This document shows, in pieces, positions 41,901 to 47,479 of a stretch of DNA of 64,000 nucleotides. The DNA is from Candidatus Colwellia aromaticivorans. Its GTDB lineage: Bacteria > Pseudomonadota > Gammaproteobacteria > Enterobacterales > Alteromonadaceae. The position numbers and the translations under genes are program-made. The DNA lies in contig NZ_QOLD01000014.1 in the NCBI RefSeq assembly GCF_003333305.1, positions 1-64,000 of the forward strand. The letters run 5' to 3'. The notes below the pieces were generated by a model that saw only the letters and a program-made list of their open reading frames with translations, was not told the DNA's origin and searched no databases. Every line of letters starts with the position of its first letter. Within the stretch, counting starts at the first letter, position 1.

Positions 41901-44900
41901 AAAACCCGTGAATATCACACTTACTGGAATTATCGAAATAAACTGGCCGATCCTAGTGTGCCAGTGACAGACACCACCATTACCTTGAGTGATACCGAAG
42001 CCTCTTTCTTTGATAATCCCCAAGTGATAGCAGATGAGCGCTCTGACGAATTTGCTCGTTTGAATGATCTTTATGGCGACATTGGCAATACTTATATTAA
42101 GTCTTATCAATATCAAGTAATTGAAGGAACAAAAGAATATCAAGATTTAACTAAAAGAGCCGGTTGGACTGAACTTGAATTATTAGCACTATTTGGCCCA
42201 GGGCTGCTTAAAGAAATTTCAGATACAAAGATCAGGATTGAAGAGGCAAATGTCACCGGACATCACGTTAATATTACCGTAGAAAATGGTGATATAGGCA
42301 CCTATGTTCCTGACGATATTTTAATCGACTTAGATACTGTGGCTGACTATACCGAGTTATCTGATGAGCAGAAATTAGCCTTACTTACCGCAGAGCGTAA
42401 AGATGTTCGTTTAGCCAATTATGATGAAGCGAGTGAAAGTTATCGCCAAATGTGGATATCCACTTATGAAGATGTTGATGTTGAAGCCTCGGGCACGTTA
42501 TCGGCAAATGCGGTAAACGCACAAAGAATCTATTTAGGCTCTGAGGGAGATTTAGCTATTAATAATATTGCAGGTTCTGGCGATATTCGTATCCGCACTA
42601 ACGGCAATCTTACCGGTGCTTCTGCGGGGGGTAATAGTGTTGTTACCGGTACCGACATCATTCTTGAGTCGGGCAGTCAGAGTATTGGTAGTGAAGATCA
42701 GCCATTTATTATTGAACAGCTTGCCGGTGGTTCGGTTACCGCGCGCGCTGGTAACAATATCTGGTTGCAAACCTCACAAAATAATCCACTCGCAATTGAC
42801 ACTGTTTTTGCCAGCAACTTATTTTCACTAACTACAACCGCTGATGTGGTTGAGTACGAACCTGATGCAGGGATAGATGTCAGAGCCGATTCCATCGATT
42901 TAAATATTGCCGGTTCATTCGGCGTTGGCGGTGATTTGATAAATTCACTGGATATTGGTTTAAACCCACAAGGTATATTGACCGCGAATATTCTCAACAG
43001 TGCATGGATCACCAGCCCAGATCGCAATATGCGTATTGGTCGTTTTGATGTGGGAGCAAGCTCAAGAATCGTTGGTAATAAGGATATTAACCTGCAGTCT
43101 GAACATGGCGGTATTACCAGCAATAGTGGCAAGTTTACCTTGTTGGCTGACGGTTCAATTTTTGATGAACTCAAATTGACCTTGAACGATGATGACGAAA
43201 TTATCAATGAAGATGATGGTAGCCGTGCGATCACCGCAGTTGAGCTTGAGTTGATTGCAACTAAAGGTGACTTAGCCTCTGCTGATAACGCTTTAGATAT
43301 TGAAGTGGCTGGCGGGGTGTGGGTGCAAGCTGAAAAAGGTAGCATTTACCTTGAACAGCCTGACAGTGATTTGCACCTGCAAAATGTCACCGCTGCCAAT
43401 GATGCTGAGTTTAGTTCAGGTGGAGACATCCTCTTGTTATCAGGCGTGGGTGAATTTACTACTACAAGTGGACGTTTATCACTTACCGCTACAGGCTCAA
43501 TTTCGGATGAAGATGATGACACTGTGCTCTCGGCAGTTGAGTTAGCACTACATGCCATTAATGGCTCGATAGCCGCCGATCATAACACCTTAACCGTGAA
43601 TGTCAGTGAAGGTACGTCACTTGTGGCAAAACAGGGCGCAGCATTTATTGATAGTCCAGCCAGTAACCTTAACCTTCGCCAATTGGAATTAGGGGCTAGC
43701 TCACGCTTAACCTCTGGCGCTGATATTGTTCGACTTGCCTCAGCAGAGAAGTTTGTTAGCACTGATGGTAGTTTATTACTTGAGGCACAAGGTTCTATTT
43801 TGGATGAGGATGATGAAACTCGGTTGACTGCCGTGGAATTAGATCTCGTGGCCAAAACGGGCTCAATTGGCTCAGCAGACAATGCACTGACCATTGAAAC
43901 TTCAGGCGCACGCGGTTTAGCCGTTGATGCTCAGCAAGCTGACGCTTTTGTTGATAATCCCGACAGCAGTTTAGCGCTTCGTCAGCTTTTAGTGGCTGAT
44001 AACTCAAACATCACTGCAGGTTCTGATATTACCTTGATTGAATCAGGGCAGTATCAAAGCACCAGTGGCACATTATCATTTACGGCTGACGAATCGATAT
44101 TTGACTTATCAGGTGACAGCCTTATCCAAGCAGTCGATTTGGAATTACAGGCTAACCATGGTTCTATTGGTTCTACTACTCGTAGCTTGCACTTAGATAC
44201 TCAAACAATCACATATCTAAGTGCAGCAAAAGGAACTTACCTAACAGAAATTAACGGTGATATGAATATTAGTTTTATCCATAACGACAGCGAAGCCGTG
44301 GTGTTAAAGGTAGTAGAACAAGGTGCGGGACTTAATATATTTGGTGGCCTTGTCGATGGAAAAATGCTTTGGAACGCAGATAATATTTTCGCAGATAACT
44401 TGGTTCACGGTGGTAACGAGTCAGAGTTGTATTTTGAAGTTACCAGTTCGACGGGTGCAATGGCAGATGATGTCACTATCATGTATCAGTCTGACGATAA
44501 AGTGCGCTTTGGCACAGTTGAAACTCAACAAGCATTGATTTTGGGTGATGTTAAGGACGTTAAGTTTGACCATATATTATTGGGTGAAACAGGTTTGTTT
44601 ACCAATGACGCAACGTCGGTATTTATTGATCACACTGATAACAGCTTACGTAGCCAATATAACATTCAACTTTACTCAAAAGACGCACCGTTTTTCTTGA
44701 ACTTTATACCTGATCGTAAAAAAATCACCACCGATGCCTTTATTATTTATTACGATCCAGACTGGATAGTAAATGCCTTTAGCACCGAAAACAGCATGAC
44801 GCGGTTAGTGGCTAAAGACTTGGCATATTTAACGGGACCAATTACCAACGTAGTAGAGCAAGTTAAGCACCCTGATAATAAAAAACTGGTTAAGAGAAAT

Positions 44901-44975
44901 GATGGCGCAATTAACTTACCGTATAGTAATGAGGCTACTTCTGTTGAAGACTTAACAGATGAAATGAATAAGTAG
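23916..44975 (+). CDS. Giant two-partner secretion exoprotein (TpsA), LktA/filamentous-haemagglutinin type
   Basis: A single uninterrupted ORF of 7019 residues. Residues 1-39 are an extended signal peptide (a second Met at 18 would give a classical one, but only ATG 23916 has a ribosome-binding site). About 40-330 is the TPS/haemagglutination domain with the NPHGI motif at 132-136. Then comes a very long repetitive part with units like VGVGASIAI, NNTxAxIG, GDVxVxA, predicted to be a right-handed beta-helix. About 850-1950 holds three long repeats with acidic linkers; about 1950-4650 shorter 65-75-residue repeats; about 4908-5175 is helical; 5530-5690 and 5950-6100 are Trp/Tyr-rich non-repeat inserts; 6400-6785 has four roughly 99-residue repeats. 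I see only three Cys (6, 5370, 5378). It would pass Sec, then the outer membrane through the TpsB encoded next. Function may be adhesin, toxin or surface fibre; no catalytic domain is recognised. Confidence 0.92.
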   Translation: MVFQHCRIGKSYVPSRKMRVITHFTIVFFFFGQLQAAVAGTKIVTTTNNGWTTNAATNGSVTEITGARQIGSNSYNSFEHFGVKADNTVNFRLNGADNLVNLVTASRSDINGVLNAYRDAGNTVGGNLFFVNPHGITVGAAGVVNVGSLSMAVPTQAAMDDYISALQDGASSADERLLFIGDLQLAENGEINIQGTINAQGGVLLLANKINVGADGGIFSVQSTYASGAELFSALVNVSDDFQDELAILEVDGDLVIGAAGLSGGIINDINPVKNTSASVVVEAGATIQAEGDIHLVALAKQTPARIDNGLVEWNTTSATVDIDDASITSSNGAISIDAKASVDLNVGGFDGAPISAAIAKSDALSSVNITNSTITSASDVTISSSAKTTISAIAKAESSTATLTLAVASIKNDSSAVVDGSTTINSSGDVAVNSQSDMNVKVVADGLLNDGSGGGLAIAITDADNSSIATVTDNAQIVDSATIAITSSVSNLINTSARSVVTGDPQTISDAVNNDDNLKESNDTELKTNIDTSLDESFNVENDEQTSSPQFAGAFAYTDIGSSSQAIINSFIDDVNGAKINADGRIELIAKSLTDGSNLAKGTTADGADTGISAGISILNSKELINASVAPEQGKLTVTAVSLKVAALNEDHLSADNEVGDMASLAYSGGNSSDLGVAGAFAINIQDRDTTANISGDNILMVDVNGDLDVVAASQVSDTVKASATLSTQEQQQAENKFSDSASSNEEGAAGVGVAIAINVLSNTTDARIGSGVDINNVNNVSLVSNSQSNTTVNATAGVAPAQEGAQSKVGVGASIALSVIDNTTHAVVEGNDDTLLSSGGVNITADHENSINVTSDGSAAGDSASVGASIAISVSDADTQALLSRDVEAGSVTLNAISNTSNSSVAKASAAGAEEDEEETEPPTDPDEKTGVDKQASGLTQFASDKKADDSEDTPEAESAETPGGSVSVAAGLAITTTEATVSAQNTGSITTTGQTQITTAAAADSKAEGDGSAVDGSNSVGIGVAVAVNSLNQSNTATARHITSNGGLTVSATQIEDEINDTGATATSGAGAANVGVAGSVAVNVVNNRAAATYADGTVSSGDVIIKASNDASSTTKAGASIEGEGDSVGVGAGIAIDVGVNDTLALIASDADITGSDSVVVDADSTFAADLKGEAGQGEGADGGSVGVNATVAVGVYSNNTQAEIAAADTTLLSAGAVHVGASNTNTIAVETNAEAAGSTAAVGASIAIGVSNTDTQAMINRNVNANSVELIANSSSSNVTKAKAGASGAKAKEEEESSTTADEEPSVNKDVDSWQTFASDKDDSGSTSDTETEKADASSSEGQVSVAAAVAVAVTDIDTVAKINKGVIITATNDISVSSLANTDAKAVADGSAVGGDIGVGVGVGINVANNNNLALIDQGADVQGGNISVSALMKENTVEGEDDPDNTNTFVADATSGAGAAKVGVAGSLALNVVTNHSRAYIAGDEGNGVAARVYSQGVLGVTASNNASHVTTAKASATGSSDDSSDSSSGSNNTGAESGKSVGIGASVSINTFTNKTQSEIGNGVTIGGERSNVAIEAGSLSMAATSKYQSQTKTEAGAEGEEGADPANDIAIDAAVALVVADNETTVAVGETNNSSGYSGDINLTATSEQSNTTEADGDTAGSSVAIGAVVAANLATSVTGVTINGDLKTSAGAINLTASSTSADKALAKASAKGASKKKVQDKYGATEEEVDSGDFGNGADDNKATSTAVLSDNASAMEQSDTGNNEADNKSGDKGKWNVSVAAAVGVNVVNNETSVKVASDKALAADSSINVSATSDSNYMTLGSGEAVANTGEGGGIGIGIGVAVTVTDNDTLAEVASIDNAADVTIAANSKQNMHDDFIKELTSEAIAGASADKVGVAGAVATVVTNNNTQANILDQAIIGDINALNVTSDDQSKISSRAIAWVDPAKKTTAGVGASAAILVSKNKNIARIGDGVSIDSAHSINVAATNHRVTPETVGLNFDDIINFNDVLDSALLAGRTTASNDDSENTGTEPEVDPKMGGPSLIFDELKSQATDAKHALEDYIRSHNYYTEAAAGSASTSGSAKYGVAGSFAVTVLQNQTEASIGNATINNVAGNVDVSAETDTDIAGFTGSVVKAGSVGVGVSATTLVNLDSTQALVGNNDGVGVLALGSVDVANNIGGLNVNASSDQDILGIGVSAAAASSSSDSEGGGGVAVSGVLTTAVLINEVKAQIANDAKVYSTGGVDISAEGLTDIVTVVGGISLADKVGVGASIGTSVISGQTHALIGDRANVLATDSVNVAATAQEDIISIVVGAGASKKVGVAGSVATNIIAASTTATIGQNAIVTQTDARNAEGEVNTISIKATDNSNLFSLAGGGAIGGKAGVGAAADVAVFSKNTVAESKSGSVLSAEGNVEVTAKSKDDIASLTGAGAASSSGAAVAGVASVKVVVNTTHALLNSQSVNATGNVDLLAQSDTDLNIYDGTIAISGGSAGVGGAVAVNTLVKDTAARVGAGVDITTRGDLSDSQVYSGDVDRSGFTQIGTIDRPDSDDKDPIAVSSGELTDAEKQTIAHRGLSVTAFSTEDIETIGISASASKSVAVAGNLSVDVITNTTDAAIGADARVNASGVDPANNSASVFVQSFDYTDLNSMLGSGAVGVSSAGVGAAGDVSVISKTTTAHIDARADIDAEQDVVIRAGAESDIDSVAAAVGVGSTAGVSGSASVLVINNETRAYSETNLDNRTTTIDAGRDFIVEAQDNTNLFVFNTALAAGSTAGVGGSAGIVVMTSQTEAKLGRGTVSNTNQRTVISADSREKIIGIAMGAAGGGTAGVSGQLAVHVLASDTKAIVEDNVTINKESWVDAAAEEQQSVAVLANNNIELLSISGTISLGGTAGVGGALTADVVQNHVRASVGDSEIYAGSIGNGNVDLGNGVFVEDGVSVRATSEKDLTAVSIAGSAGGTAGVAGAASILIVGSDFDEQDNSSDSFGGDMETFSSTGDDADESSQFAVADSGSESRTGDTLGAQGDVEVSSGVTVSQFVDDNSQTSGSEYFSLDSASGVTGDTVAVVASGAKIQTKGDLEISANDDTSINVVGGSIAVGGTAGVGGSGALVLLNQGTRALVQDDDINAVELDAARELNINAQAYSKIFDVTATVSAAGAAAVSGSLLLNVVDSRVEASIGDNALINQDNLLVADNNQSVILDANNSINLVATTANASGSGTAAVGGVALVNVINSRTNATIGNSAQIKAMRDVKVIADGSEQVIANGASAAISGVAGVGGVINVNTINTSTQAKINAGAVVDSDGNILLASEDDTSLIANSWGVAIGIGGAGVGGSFGVNTIIKNTSAVIEEGATVNARGNNAAMIDVYTGKLVNPNTGDNLVDGLISRIEGGEDDDPQESGSSGPSEEQSQGQADKWQGVVDESGANKGEDDLTLVDTPSLNNNSKQSEMIKGLAVIASSTEDIISSNASAAGGLYAGVSGSGQVLTVETKTDATVEKGVTVDTADLRLSAADHTSSLSLSGGLAISGVAGVGGAVANGNFIKNTQATLGTNAEAGNGVNVTASGDVIVTADGSEDIDEILVNVAGAGIAGVGGGIGVHVVVSDTTAEVGNNGVIAADSDLNIRANSHTEIDALNGNLSLAGIAAVGAAIGTNVVANRTMARIGDGATTDADDITEVTANSVSDIRTITVAASGGAVGVAGGIQVNVIDTTAQASIGLGAFINSLTSGNVGQSVMVNATDSSTIDSDTGAIALGAVGVGGAVSVDILRNSALAKVGEDADIIANNSINIAATTVKNLDSKAVSAAAGGFGMSGSIAVAAVGGDLNDDAYKEINGEDANGDQNSDSGSVNKAGTSSSVNPLASDDENSQLNDFSSTASLADDVDERNTERETDYGVSDDVASSADPRSGTLADIGNGATLKAGGNLNVIATDTTNTNLLTGAIGVGGVAGAGAASITVIGNNTKARVGGNTTLDSGAQLSVSAINNKTLNATAASGAVSGAGSIAGSIGVTVDSSQALAQIESGANINQDLSTQALITEQNVAVNAINNANIDVKTGAISASFGAGIGGTLNVVTTSQTTQALIDVGATGRVSAEGLIKVDADSNAISTAQSAVGAGGFTAGIAGGAVTLSDSSTTSALIGAGSIIDGVDGDDNEEVKVTADSTRTATADTKGAAIGAIGVGGSAATVEMNGFTTASIADNTKLGINNAIGSLEVKANAVETATAKAIALSAGIISGAGGVATTEINSTVSALTGDNSIIVADGAVAITAQATPKALSRSTAGSFGGATVGASIADVDVAPTVSTSVNGSHINADSLLVSAKVLNNGRTADGYAEAASGGLLLGANATVANTSVTGKALTTLGLGTWLNIVGDTSIVSQHNSDQYAETKSFAAGLAALGGAFSTGEADTISTINVADGSTIAAGSLILNANGNDKNLVKAKSGSGGAVAGAAAVTDTDNTSITSVSVGDGTITSDNIDIDATHTARFDHSADSTSGGLLGASGAVADNTVDALVTVSLAGNIEAGIIDARTSNNVNKNLQSGYNINAGAGGLLGGAAADSQTTIQQMTSTITQGAQITSGDQDDKGITFEAANNLLADDSAKLDSGGAIAIALADTSVVANNVIAAITFGDQTSVETGGDLIAAAYSNINIQVDTKSSTYGLAGAAQGESTARVNVSNSVNVAGADLLSDGQTKLLAGRSANDRANSNSILAYTDIWNKTAFPVETKPEANAYLFHNNVVDVDNDSTVKAGGNIYLVADEGSTNVKGQGTGKDLYRQAAEDTVNFFGDLVGADDVSFDITGGTSTNISIEQVNNDGIVNAGINNKEKFRIVRNEDNNDLEFYEGDYVDGMMPTLVIRDTANGLIGIDDKGNEFAIAIDGDGNYVVAPSKDGLSTTVKLDLDFNPLQVMLDRLDEVNSSLDDIFLKSGGLTAAQVIQRDTLFREGQGYKADSEQALAQLDNVYTLDSDNVVTIFAGVRQLRGAVVAADTEVDNDQKITTSLTLWQNQKAALDAEAQAWLDGDSKALIAGANADQTAAVVADLHSQSSEIQDNLIVHAEAINSDFTSIDTWRAQELADPDNVDNSSLIAAAQVRITANNILLNNFDSSTLAARETTLVAEEANKSALSEQAFTDRDDITPNESNIDATLRPYVNRLEQERDWIQGRVDDYGGASAAGVPSLTYQSINFTDKLFATSADIVVDSRGLGGSGSLIANRDTEISILNKTPAYLQITGGAEIPFDAGGNIYVNDVPIRSATLGNQAIGDGTDNPTKIKFLNDYAPPGMGGTSLEPPQGPDLILSENISNFNGLIHLESLFGGVTTDAGVRIDGDTIVIRAGRDVVLSYAGGIRHIAGDVKCDFSAAADCTPASGIVPGVVAGNNVYVAGEFININGKIQSGLPERTITINGTAAGQFENGGLVSKEVDEQGQTYFEVSPLFIAGGYVDLYGHIISTPVDKTNTAVGEIQVMDGYGDIEVINNTSLDVRITNMSAGTGVKAKVRITDLDFDLNLAGHDKVSEYTYYRDNAAGQRVDVTTSYLGTTSSEWKSETQSNNLNYSPLAGQQYSWENIRKDGWSQDRDVVRETYFVLFGGDDVEVDRDTKSKVFSIDQAPIKDDLVVKARPAGTVADATSNGAYATKQTTTNTTSSGWSQVSGSYDKDEYVVYRHEEWKERRTGTDFVYVKNFVKADHPIAINFVGNSTGSITLTSAGDGNGNYGNIDIAGSILNPTGLTTINAGDGDIVQSNASAILWTKDLSLSGRSIGEATVAPQALGAIALALADNSVNKVFVPLEINLAEGGRLLDANVGVGDLVIEELDGDLLIGEMSATNGDVWLKASGDILNDEAAYPTKNNKVTGERVTLISQGGAVGTSDNAIRVNSDASADGGVIVSAATNINVTETDGDLYLVSATASTGDVNINVANGTLVDNNSVETRDTRTIEQLLGIWDSMEFITETSEDNGVNSTGNVSEVYDVAARNVTATETLKTREYHTYWNYRNKLADPSVPVTDTTITLSDTEASFFDNPQVIADERSDEFARLNDLYGDIGNTYIKSYQYQVIEGTKEYQDLTKRAGWTELELLALFGPGLLKEISDTKIRIEEANVTGHHVNITVENGDIGTYVPDDILIDLDTVADYTELSDEQKLALLTAERKDVRLANYDEASESYRQMWISTYEDVDVEASGTLSANAVNAQRIYLGSEGDLAINNIAGSGDIRIRTNGNLTGASAGGNSVVTGTDIILESGSQSIGSEDQPFIIEQLAGGSVTARAGNNIWLQTSQNNPLAIDTVFASNLFSLTTTADVVEYEPDAGIDVRADSIDLNIAGSFGVGGDLINSLDIGLNPQGILTANILNSAWITSPDRNMRIGRFDVGASSRIVGNKDINLQSEHGGITSNSGKFTLLADGSIFDELKLTLNDDDEIINEDDGSRAITAVELELIATKGDLASADNALDIEVAGGVWVQAEKGSIYLEQPDSDLHLQNVTAANDAEFSSGGDILLLSGVGEFTTTSGRLSLTATGSISDEDDDTVLSAVELALHAINGSIAADHNTLTVNVSEGTSLVAKQGAAFIDSPASNLNLRQLELGASSRLTSGADIVRLASAEKFVSTDGSLLLEAQGSILDEDDETRLTAVELDLVAKTGSIGSADNALTIETSGARGLAVDAQQADAFVDNPDSSLALRQLLVADNSNITAGSDITLIESGQYQSTSGTLSFTADESIFDLSGDSLIQAVDLELQANHGSIGSTTRSLHLDTQTITYLSAAKGTYLTEINGDMNISFIHNDSEAVVLKVVEQGAGLNIFGGLVDGKMLWNADNIFADNLVHGGNESELYFEVTSSTGAMADDVTIMYQSDDKVRFGTVETQQALILGDVKDVKFDHILLGETGLFTNDATSVFIDHTDNSLRSQYNIQLYSKDAPFFLNFIPDRKKITTDAFIIYYDPDWIVNAFSTENSMTRLVAKDLAYLTGPITNVVEQVKHPDNKKLVKRNDGAINLPYSNEATSVEDLTDEMNK

Positions 44976-45024
44976 ACTCTTTTAATGATCAATAAATTTA
45001 AGTTCGTATTTTGAAGGATATTCA

Positions 45025-46686
45025 ATGACAATATTTCGGTTTGCCCTGACAGGGTTCACATTTTTGCTGTTTACCTGTACGGTTTTTGCTACGGAAGTAA
45101 AACCACAAGGTGATTTACATAAAAATCAACAAGATACTCGAAAATACTATGAGCTGCTTAAAAAAGAACGAGAACTTAAAAAACAGGCGGAAAATAATTC
45201 GGTTATTGAACGTACAGAGGAACCAACCACTACAAAACCAGCAGCTGGCCGAACGATATTTGTGAAGCGATTTGAAGTTTCTGAATCTGAGGTTTTAACT
45301 GTTGAAAATATAAGTCAATTAACTGATAAATACGTTAATCGTAAACTCGATATCAGTCAAATTATCACACTCGTAAATGAAATTAATCAGCTTTATGCCA
45401 CCAAAACTCAAATAGTGGCTAGAGCTATTTTACCAAAGCAAAAAGTCTCTGATGGCGTGATAAAAATTCAGCTGATTGAATCTACACTCGGTAAAATTGA
45501 ACTAGAAGGGAATACTTATACTCGGGATTCATCCCTCAGAGATAGTATATCTTTGGACACAGGAGAGTTGATTCATTTAAATGAATTAGATGAAAACTTG
45601 GTTAGTTTTAACCGTTGGAATGATATTAAACTAAAAGCTAGTCTTCAGCCGGGTGAAACATATGGTACAACAGATGTTATTGTGGTGGTTGATGAGTCGC
45701 AGCAATATAGTTTGAACGTGTTTGCGGATAATGCAGGACGAGAAACGGTTGGAGAAAACAGAGCCGGCTTTACCATGAAGGTTGCTAGCTTATTTGGTTT
45801 TCGAGATCGCTTAATAGTCGGGGCTAGCTCTTCACATGGCTCAACCAATGTTTGGGGCTCATACGAAATTCCTATCGACAATACAGGTACTCGCTTTGTT
45901 TTATCTTATGATGGCGGAGATATTGAAATAGTTGATGGTGAGTTAAAGCCGCTTAATGTTACCGGCGATTCGAGCAATGTAGGTTTTTCAGTGGTTAAAC
46001 CTATTGCCACAGAGCGTAGTTACGACTGGGATCTAAGTGTGGGGTTTGTTCGTAAAAGTTCTAAAAGTTATTTTGATGATGTCGAGTTAGTAAGTACTAT
46101 TGCTCGCGATGTTATCTTTAATACGCACTTGCGTTTTTTTGATGAATACGGCACTTGGTTAACGTCACACGCAATAACACTTGGTGATTCAGAAGCAGTG
46201 GAACAGCGTGATTATATTTTTTACACCGGATCATTAGTTCGTTTACATTATTTTGATTATGGTGATCGACTATTGGTTAGAGCTAGTTGGCAGCTGTCTG
46301 ATACTGATGATTTACCATCGTTTGATCAAATAACTGTTGGAGGCATGGCATCGGTACGTGGTTACACTGAAGGACTGTTAACGGGGGATCGAGGTTATAA
46401 AATGAGTGCAGAATATACTCATCCTTTAGGGATCACAGATAAATTTATACATGATGTCAATGTGTTTGCATTTTTAGATCATGGTGCAGCATTTCCATAT
46501 AGAGGAGACAATGGCTCTAGTAGTAAATCTGAAGATTTTCTTGTCAGTATCGGTGGTGGTTTAGAGTTTGATATCATGAATGATTTTTCGATTAAAGTAA
46601 GTTATGGTGTTCCGTTGAAAAATAAATCGCACTACAAATTAGATAGTTACATTATTAATGCGATGATTAATTGGCAAGCTTGGTGA
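45025..46686 (+). CDS. TpsB outer-membrane transporter of the two-partner system (ShlB/FhaC/HecB family)
   Basis: A 553-residue partner of the giant exoprotein, 50 bp downstream with a GAAGGAT ribosome-binding site. It has a Sec signal (1-22, ending TVFA), a charged linker (about 25-70), two POTRA-like domains (about 75-215; KRFEVSESEVL, ILPKQKVSDGVIKIQLIE) and a 16-strand barrel. The conserved VRGY motif of the pore-lining loop 6 is at about 442-446 (SVRGYTEGLLTGDRG), and the protein ends with an aromatic residue (NWQAW), as outer-membrane barrels do. It recognises the TPS domain and threads the exoprotein outwards. Its stop codon directly abuts an inverted-repeat element. Confidence 0.95.
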   Translation: MTIFRFALTGFTFLLFTCTVFATEVKPQGDLHKNQQDTRKYYELLKKERELKKQAENNSVIERTEEPTTTKPAAGRTIFVKRFEVSESEVLTVENISQLTDKYVNRKLDISQIITLVNEINQLYATKTQIVARAILPKQKVSDGVIKIQLIESTLGKIELEGNTYTRDSSLRDSISLDTGELIHLNELDENLVSFNRWNDIKLKASLQPGETYGTTDVIVVVDESQQYSLNVFADNAGRETVGENRAGFTMKVASLFGFRDRLIVGASSSHGSTNVWGSYEIPIDNTGTRFVLSYDGGDIEIVDGELKPLNVTGDSSNVGFSVVKPIATERSYDWDLSVGFVRKSSKSYFDDVELVSTIARDVIFNTHLRFFDEYGTWLTSHAITLGDSEAVEQRDYIFYTGSLVRLHYFDYGDRLLVRASWQLSDTDDLPSFDQITVGGMASVRGYTEGLLTGDRGYKMSAEYTHPLGITDKFIHDVNVFAFLDHGAAFPYRGDNGSSSKSEDFLVSIGGGLEFDIMNDFSIKVSYGVPLKNKSHYKLDSYIINAMINWQAW

Positions 46687-46690
46687 TTAT

Positions 46691-47000
46691 ATACCCGTGA
46701 CCATTCAAAATGCATGTTTCAGTGGGAGAAAAAAACGATTTAGACAAGGCTTTGATTGCAGAGAATGGTTGTTCAGGATAATGTGCTCCTGCATTATCTA
46801 ATAAGCTACATCCATGTAGCGCCATTATCAAAACCAATAACGACGTATAAATCGTTTTTAGCCCCATCGTAGAAGCGCATGAGCAAACCTATTTCATTGT
46901 TGTGTCAAAGAAATAGGGAATGACCATTATTTAATTGACGCGCCTCAAACTAGATTTGCTCAAGCACTCTGAATCGAGCATTTTGAATGATTACGGGTAT
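46691..47000. mobile_element. 310-bp miniature inverted-repeat element, copy 1
   Basis: It is bounded by ATACCCGTGACCATTCAAAA and, on the other strand, ATACCCGTAATCATTCAAAA, about 23 bp of near-perfect inverted repeat. Counting flanking bases, the arms extend to TTATATACCCGT, which starts right after the tpsB stop codon. The same 310-bp unit recurs in the same orientation at 48329-48638, with about 20 mismatches by eye. No transposase is present. A 66-codon minus-strand frame inside it is judged not to be a gene. Confidence 0.88.
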
Positions 47001-47078
47001 ATAACTCAATTATTGTTGATAATTGGTTATATAAAAATATATTTCATAAGGTGTTAATCGTTACCTATAGGGTGACTA

Positions 47079-47203
47079 ATGAGTAATGATATTTCTAAAG
47101 ATGCACAGTTAAAATCTAAAAAATGGCTAAAGATATTAAAAAACATAGTCAAACAAAAGAGCAAACTAAATTAATTGTTTAAGGTATTGCTGAATATATA
47201 ACA
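47079..47203 (+). pseudogene. Remnant of a DUF2956-like small gene
   Basis: ATG 47079 starts MSNDISKDAQLKSKK; a one-base shift at 47123 leads to MAKDIKKHSQTKEQTKLIV, then TAA and GIAEYI in the same frame. The QTKEQTKLI(V/A)xGI motif is the hallmark I remember for DUF2956. A frameshift, a stop and a missing basic C terminus show decay. GGGTGA before the ATG is a relic ribosome-binding site. It lies between two repeat elements. Confidence 0.6.
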
Positions 47204-47234
47204 ATAAACAATAAACAATAAATAATAAACAATA
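47203..47234. repeat. Short AT-rich tandem repeat (AATAAAC-like units)
   Basis: Degenerate 7-bp units (AATAAAC/AATAAAT) occupy the end of the DUF2956 remnant, just before the 233-bp element. Confidence 0.7.
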
Positions 47235-47243
47235 GAGCGTTAT

Positions 47244-47476
47244 ATACCCATGATACTTCAAGATGTACGTTTCAGGGCAGCTGAACGATTCATGGTCAAG
47301 GCGCATCTTTTTATTAAGGGTCGTTCAGGATCATATTCTCCTGAACAACCATTATCTTCAATCAAAGCCTTGCGTATATGGATGTAGGTACTTAGGTTCA
47401 GTCTGGAACTATGAACCTGTGCCTAAAGGCATTTCTAACTCCAGCTGAATCCGACATATTGAAGTAACATGGGTAT
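47244..47476. mobile_element. 233-bp miniature inverted-repeat element
   Basis: Ends ATACCCATGATACTTCAA and TTGAAGTAACATGGGTAT are inverted repeats with one mismatch in 18. The outer 19 bp at the left and the outer 35 bp at the right equal those of the 51-bp element at 11864-11914. Internal words (TTCAGG, TGGATGTAGGTA) are shared loosely with the 310-bp family. It has no gene content. Confidence 0.82.
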
Positions 47477-47479
47477 AAG

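Noticed and set aside
24797-44007. Many long minus-strand frames (up to 189 codons) opposite the giant gene
   Set aside because: They appear all along the repeat region and consist of Val/Ala/Ser/Thr-rich low-complexity text, the antisense image of GCT/GGT/GAT-rich repeat codons. None has a ribosome-binding site or a family-like sequence.
21192-44975. Idea that the Atm1-type ABC exporter and TpsA/TpsB form a type I-like secretion unit
   Set aside because: TpsA has an N-terminal signal and a TPS domain and sits next to TpsB, so it uses Sec plus TpsB. The ABC protein has Atm1-class features, lies 933 bp away behind repeat debris, and lacks a membrane-fusion partner.
46667-46867. Minus-strand frame of 66 codons with a lipobox-like LIMALHGC, repeated at 48299-48565 as an 88-codon frame
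   Set aside because: Both frames lie almost wholly inside the two copies of the 310-bp repeat element. Their similarity is explained by the DNA repeat; the ends differ where the flanks differ, there is no ribosome-binding site, and the signal-like stretch is short. I treat them as chance frames in a repeat.
47263-47448. Plus-strand frame of 61 codons between tpsB and the DUF1415 gene
   Set aside because: It lies fully inside the 233-bp inverted-repeat element and has no ribosome-binding site or recognisable protein features.
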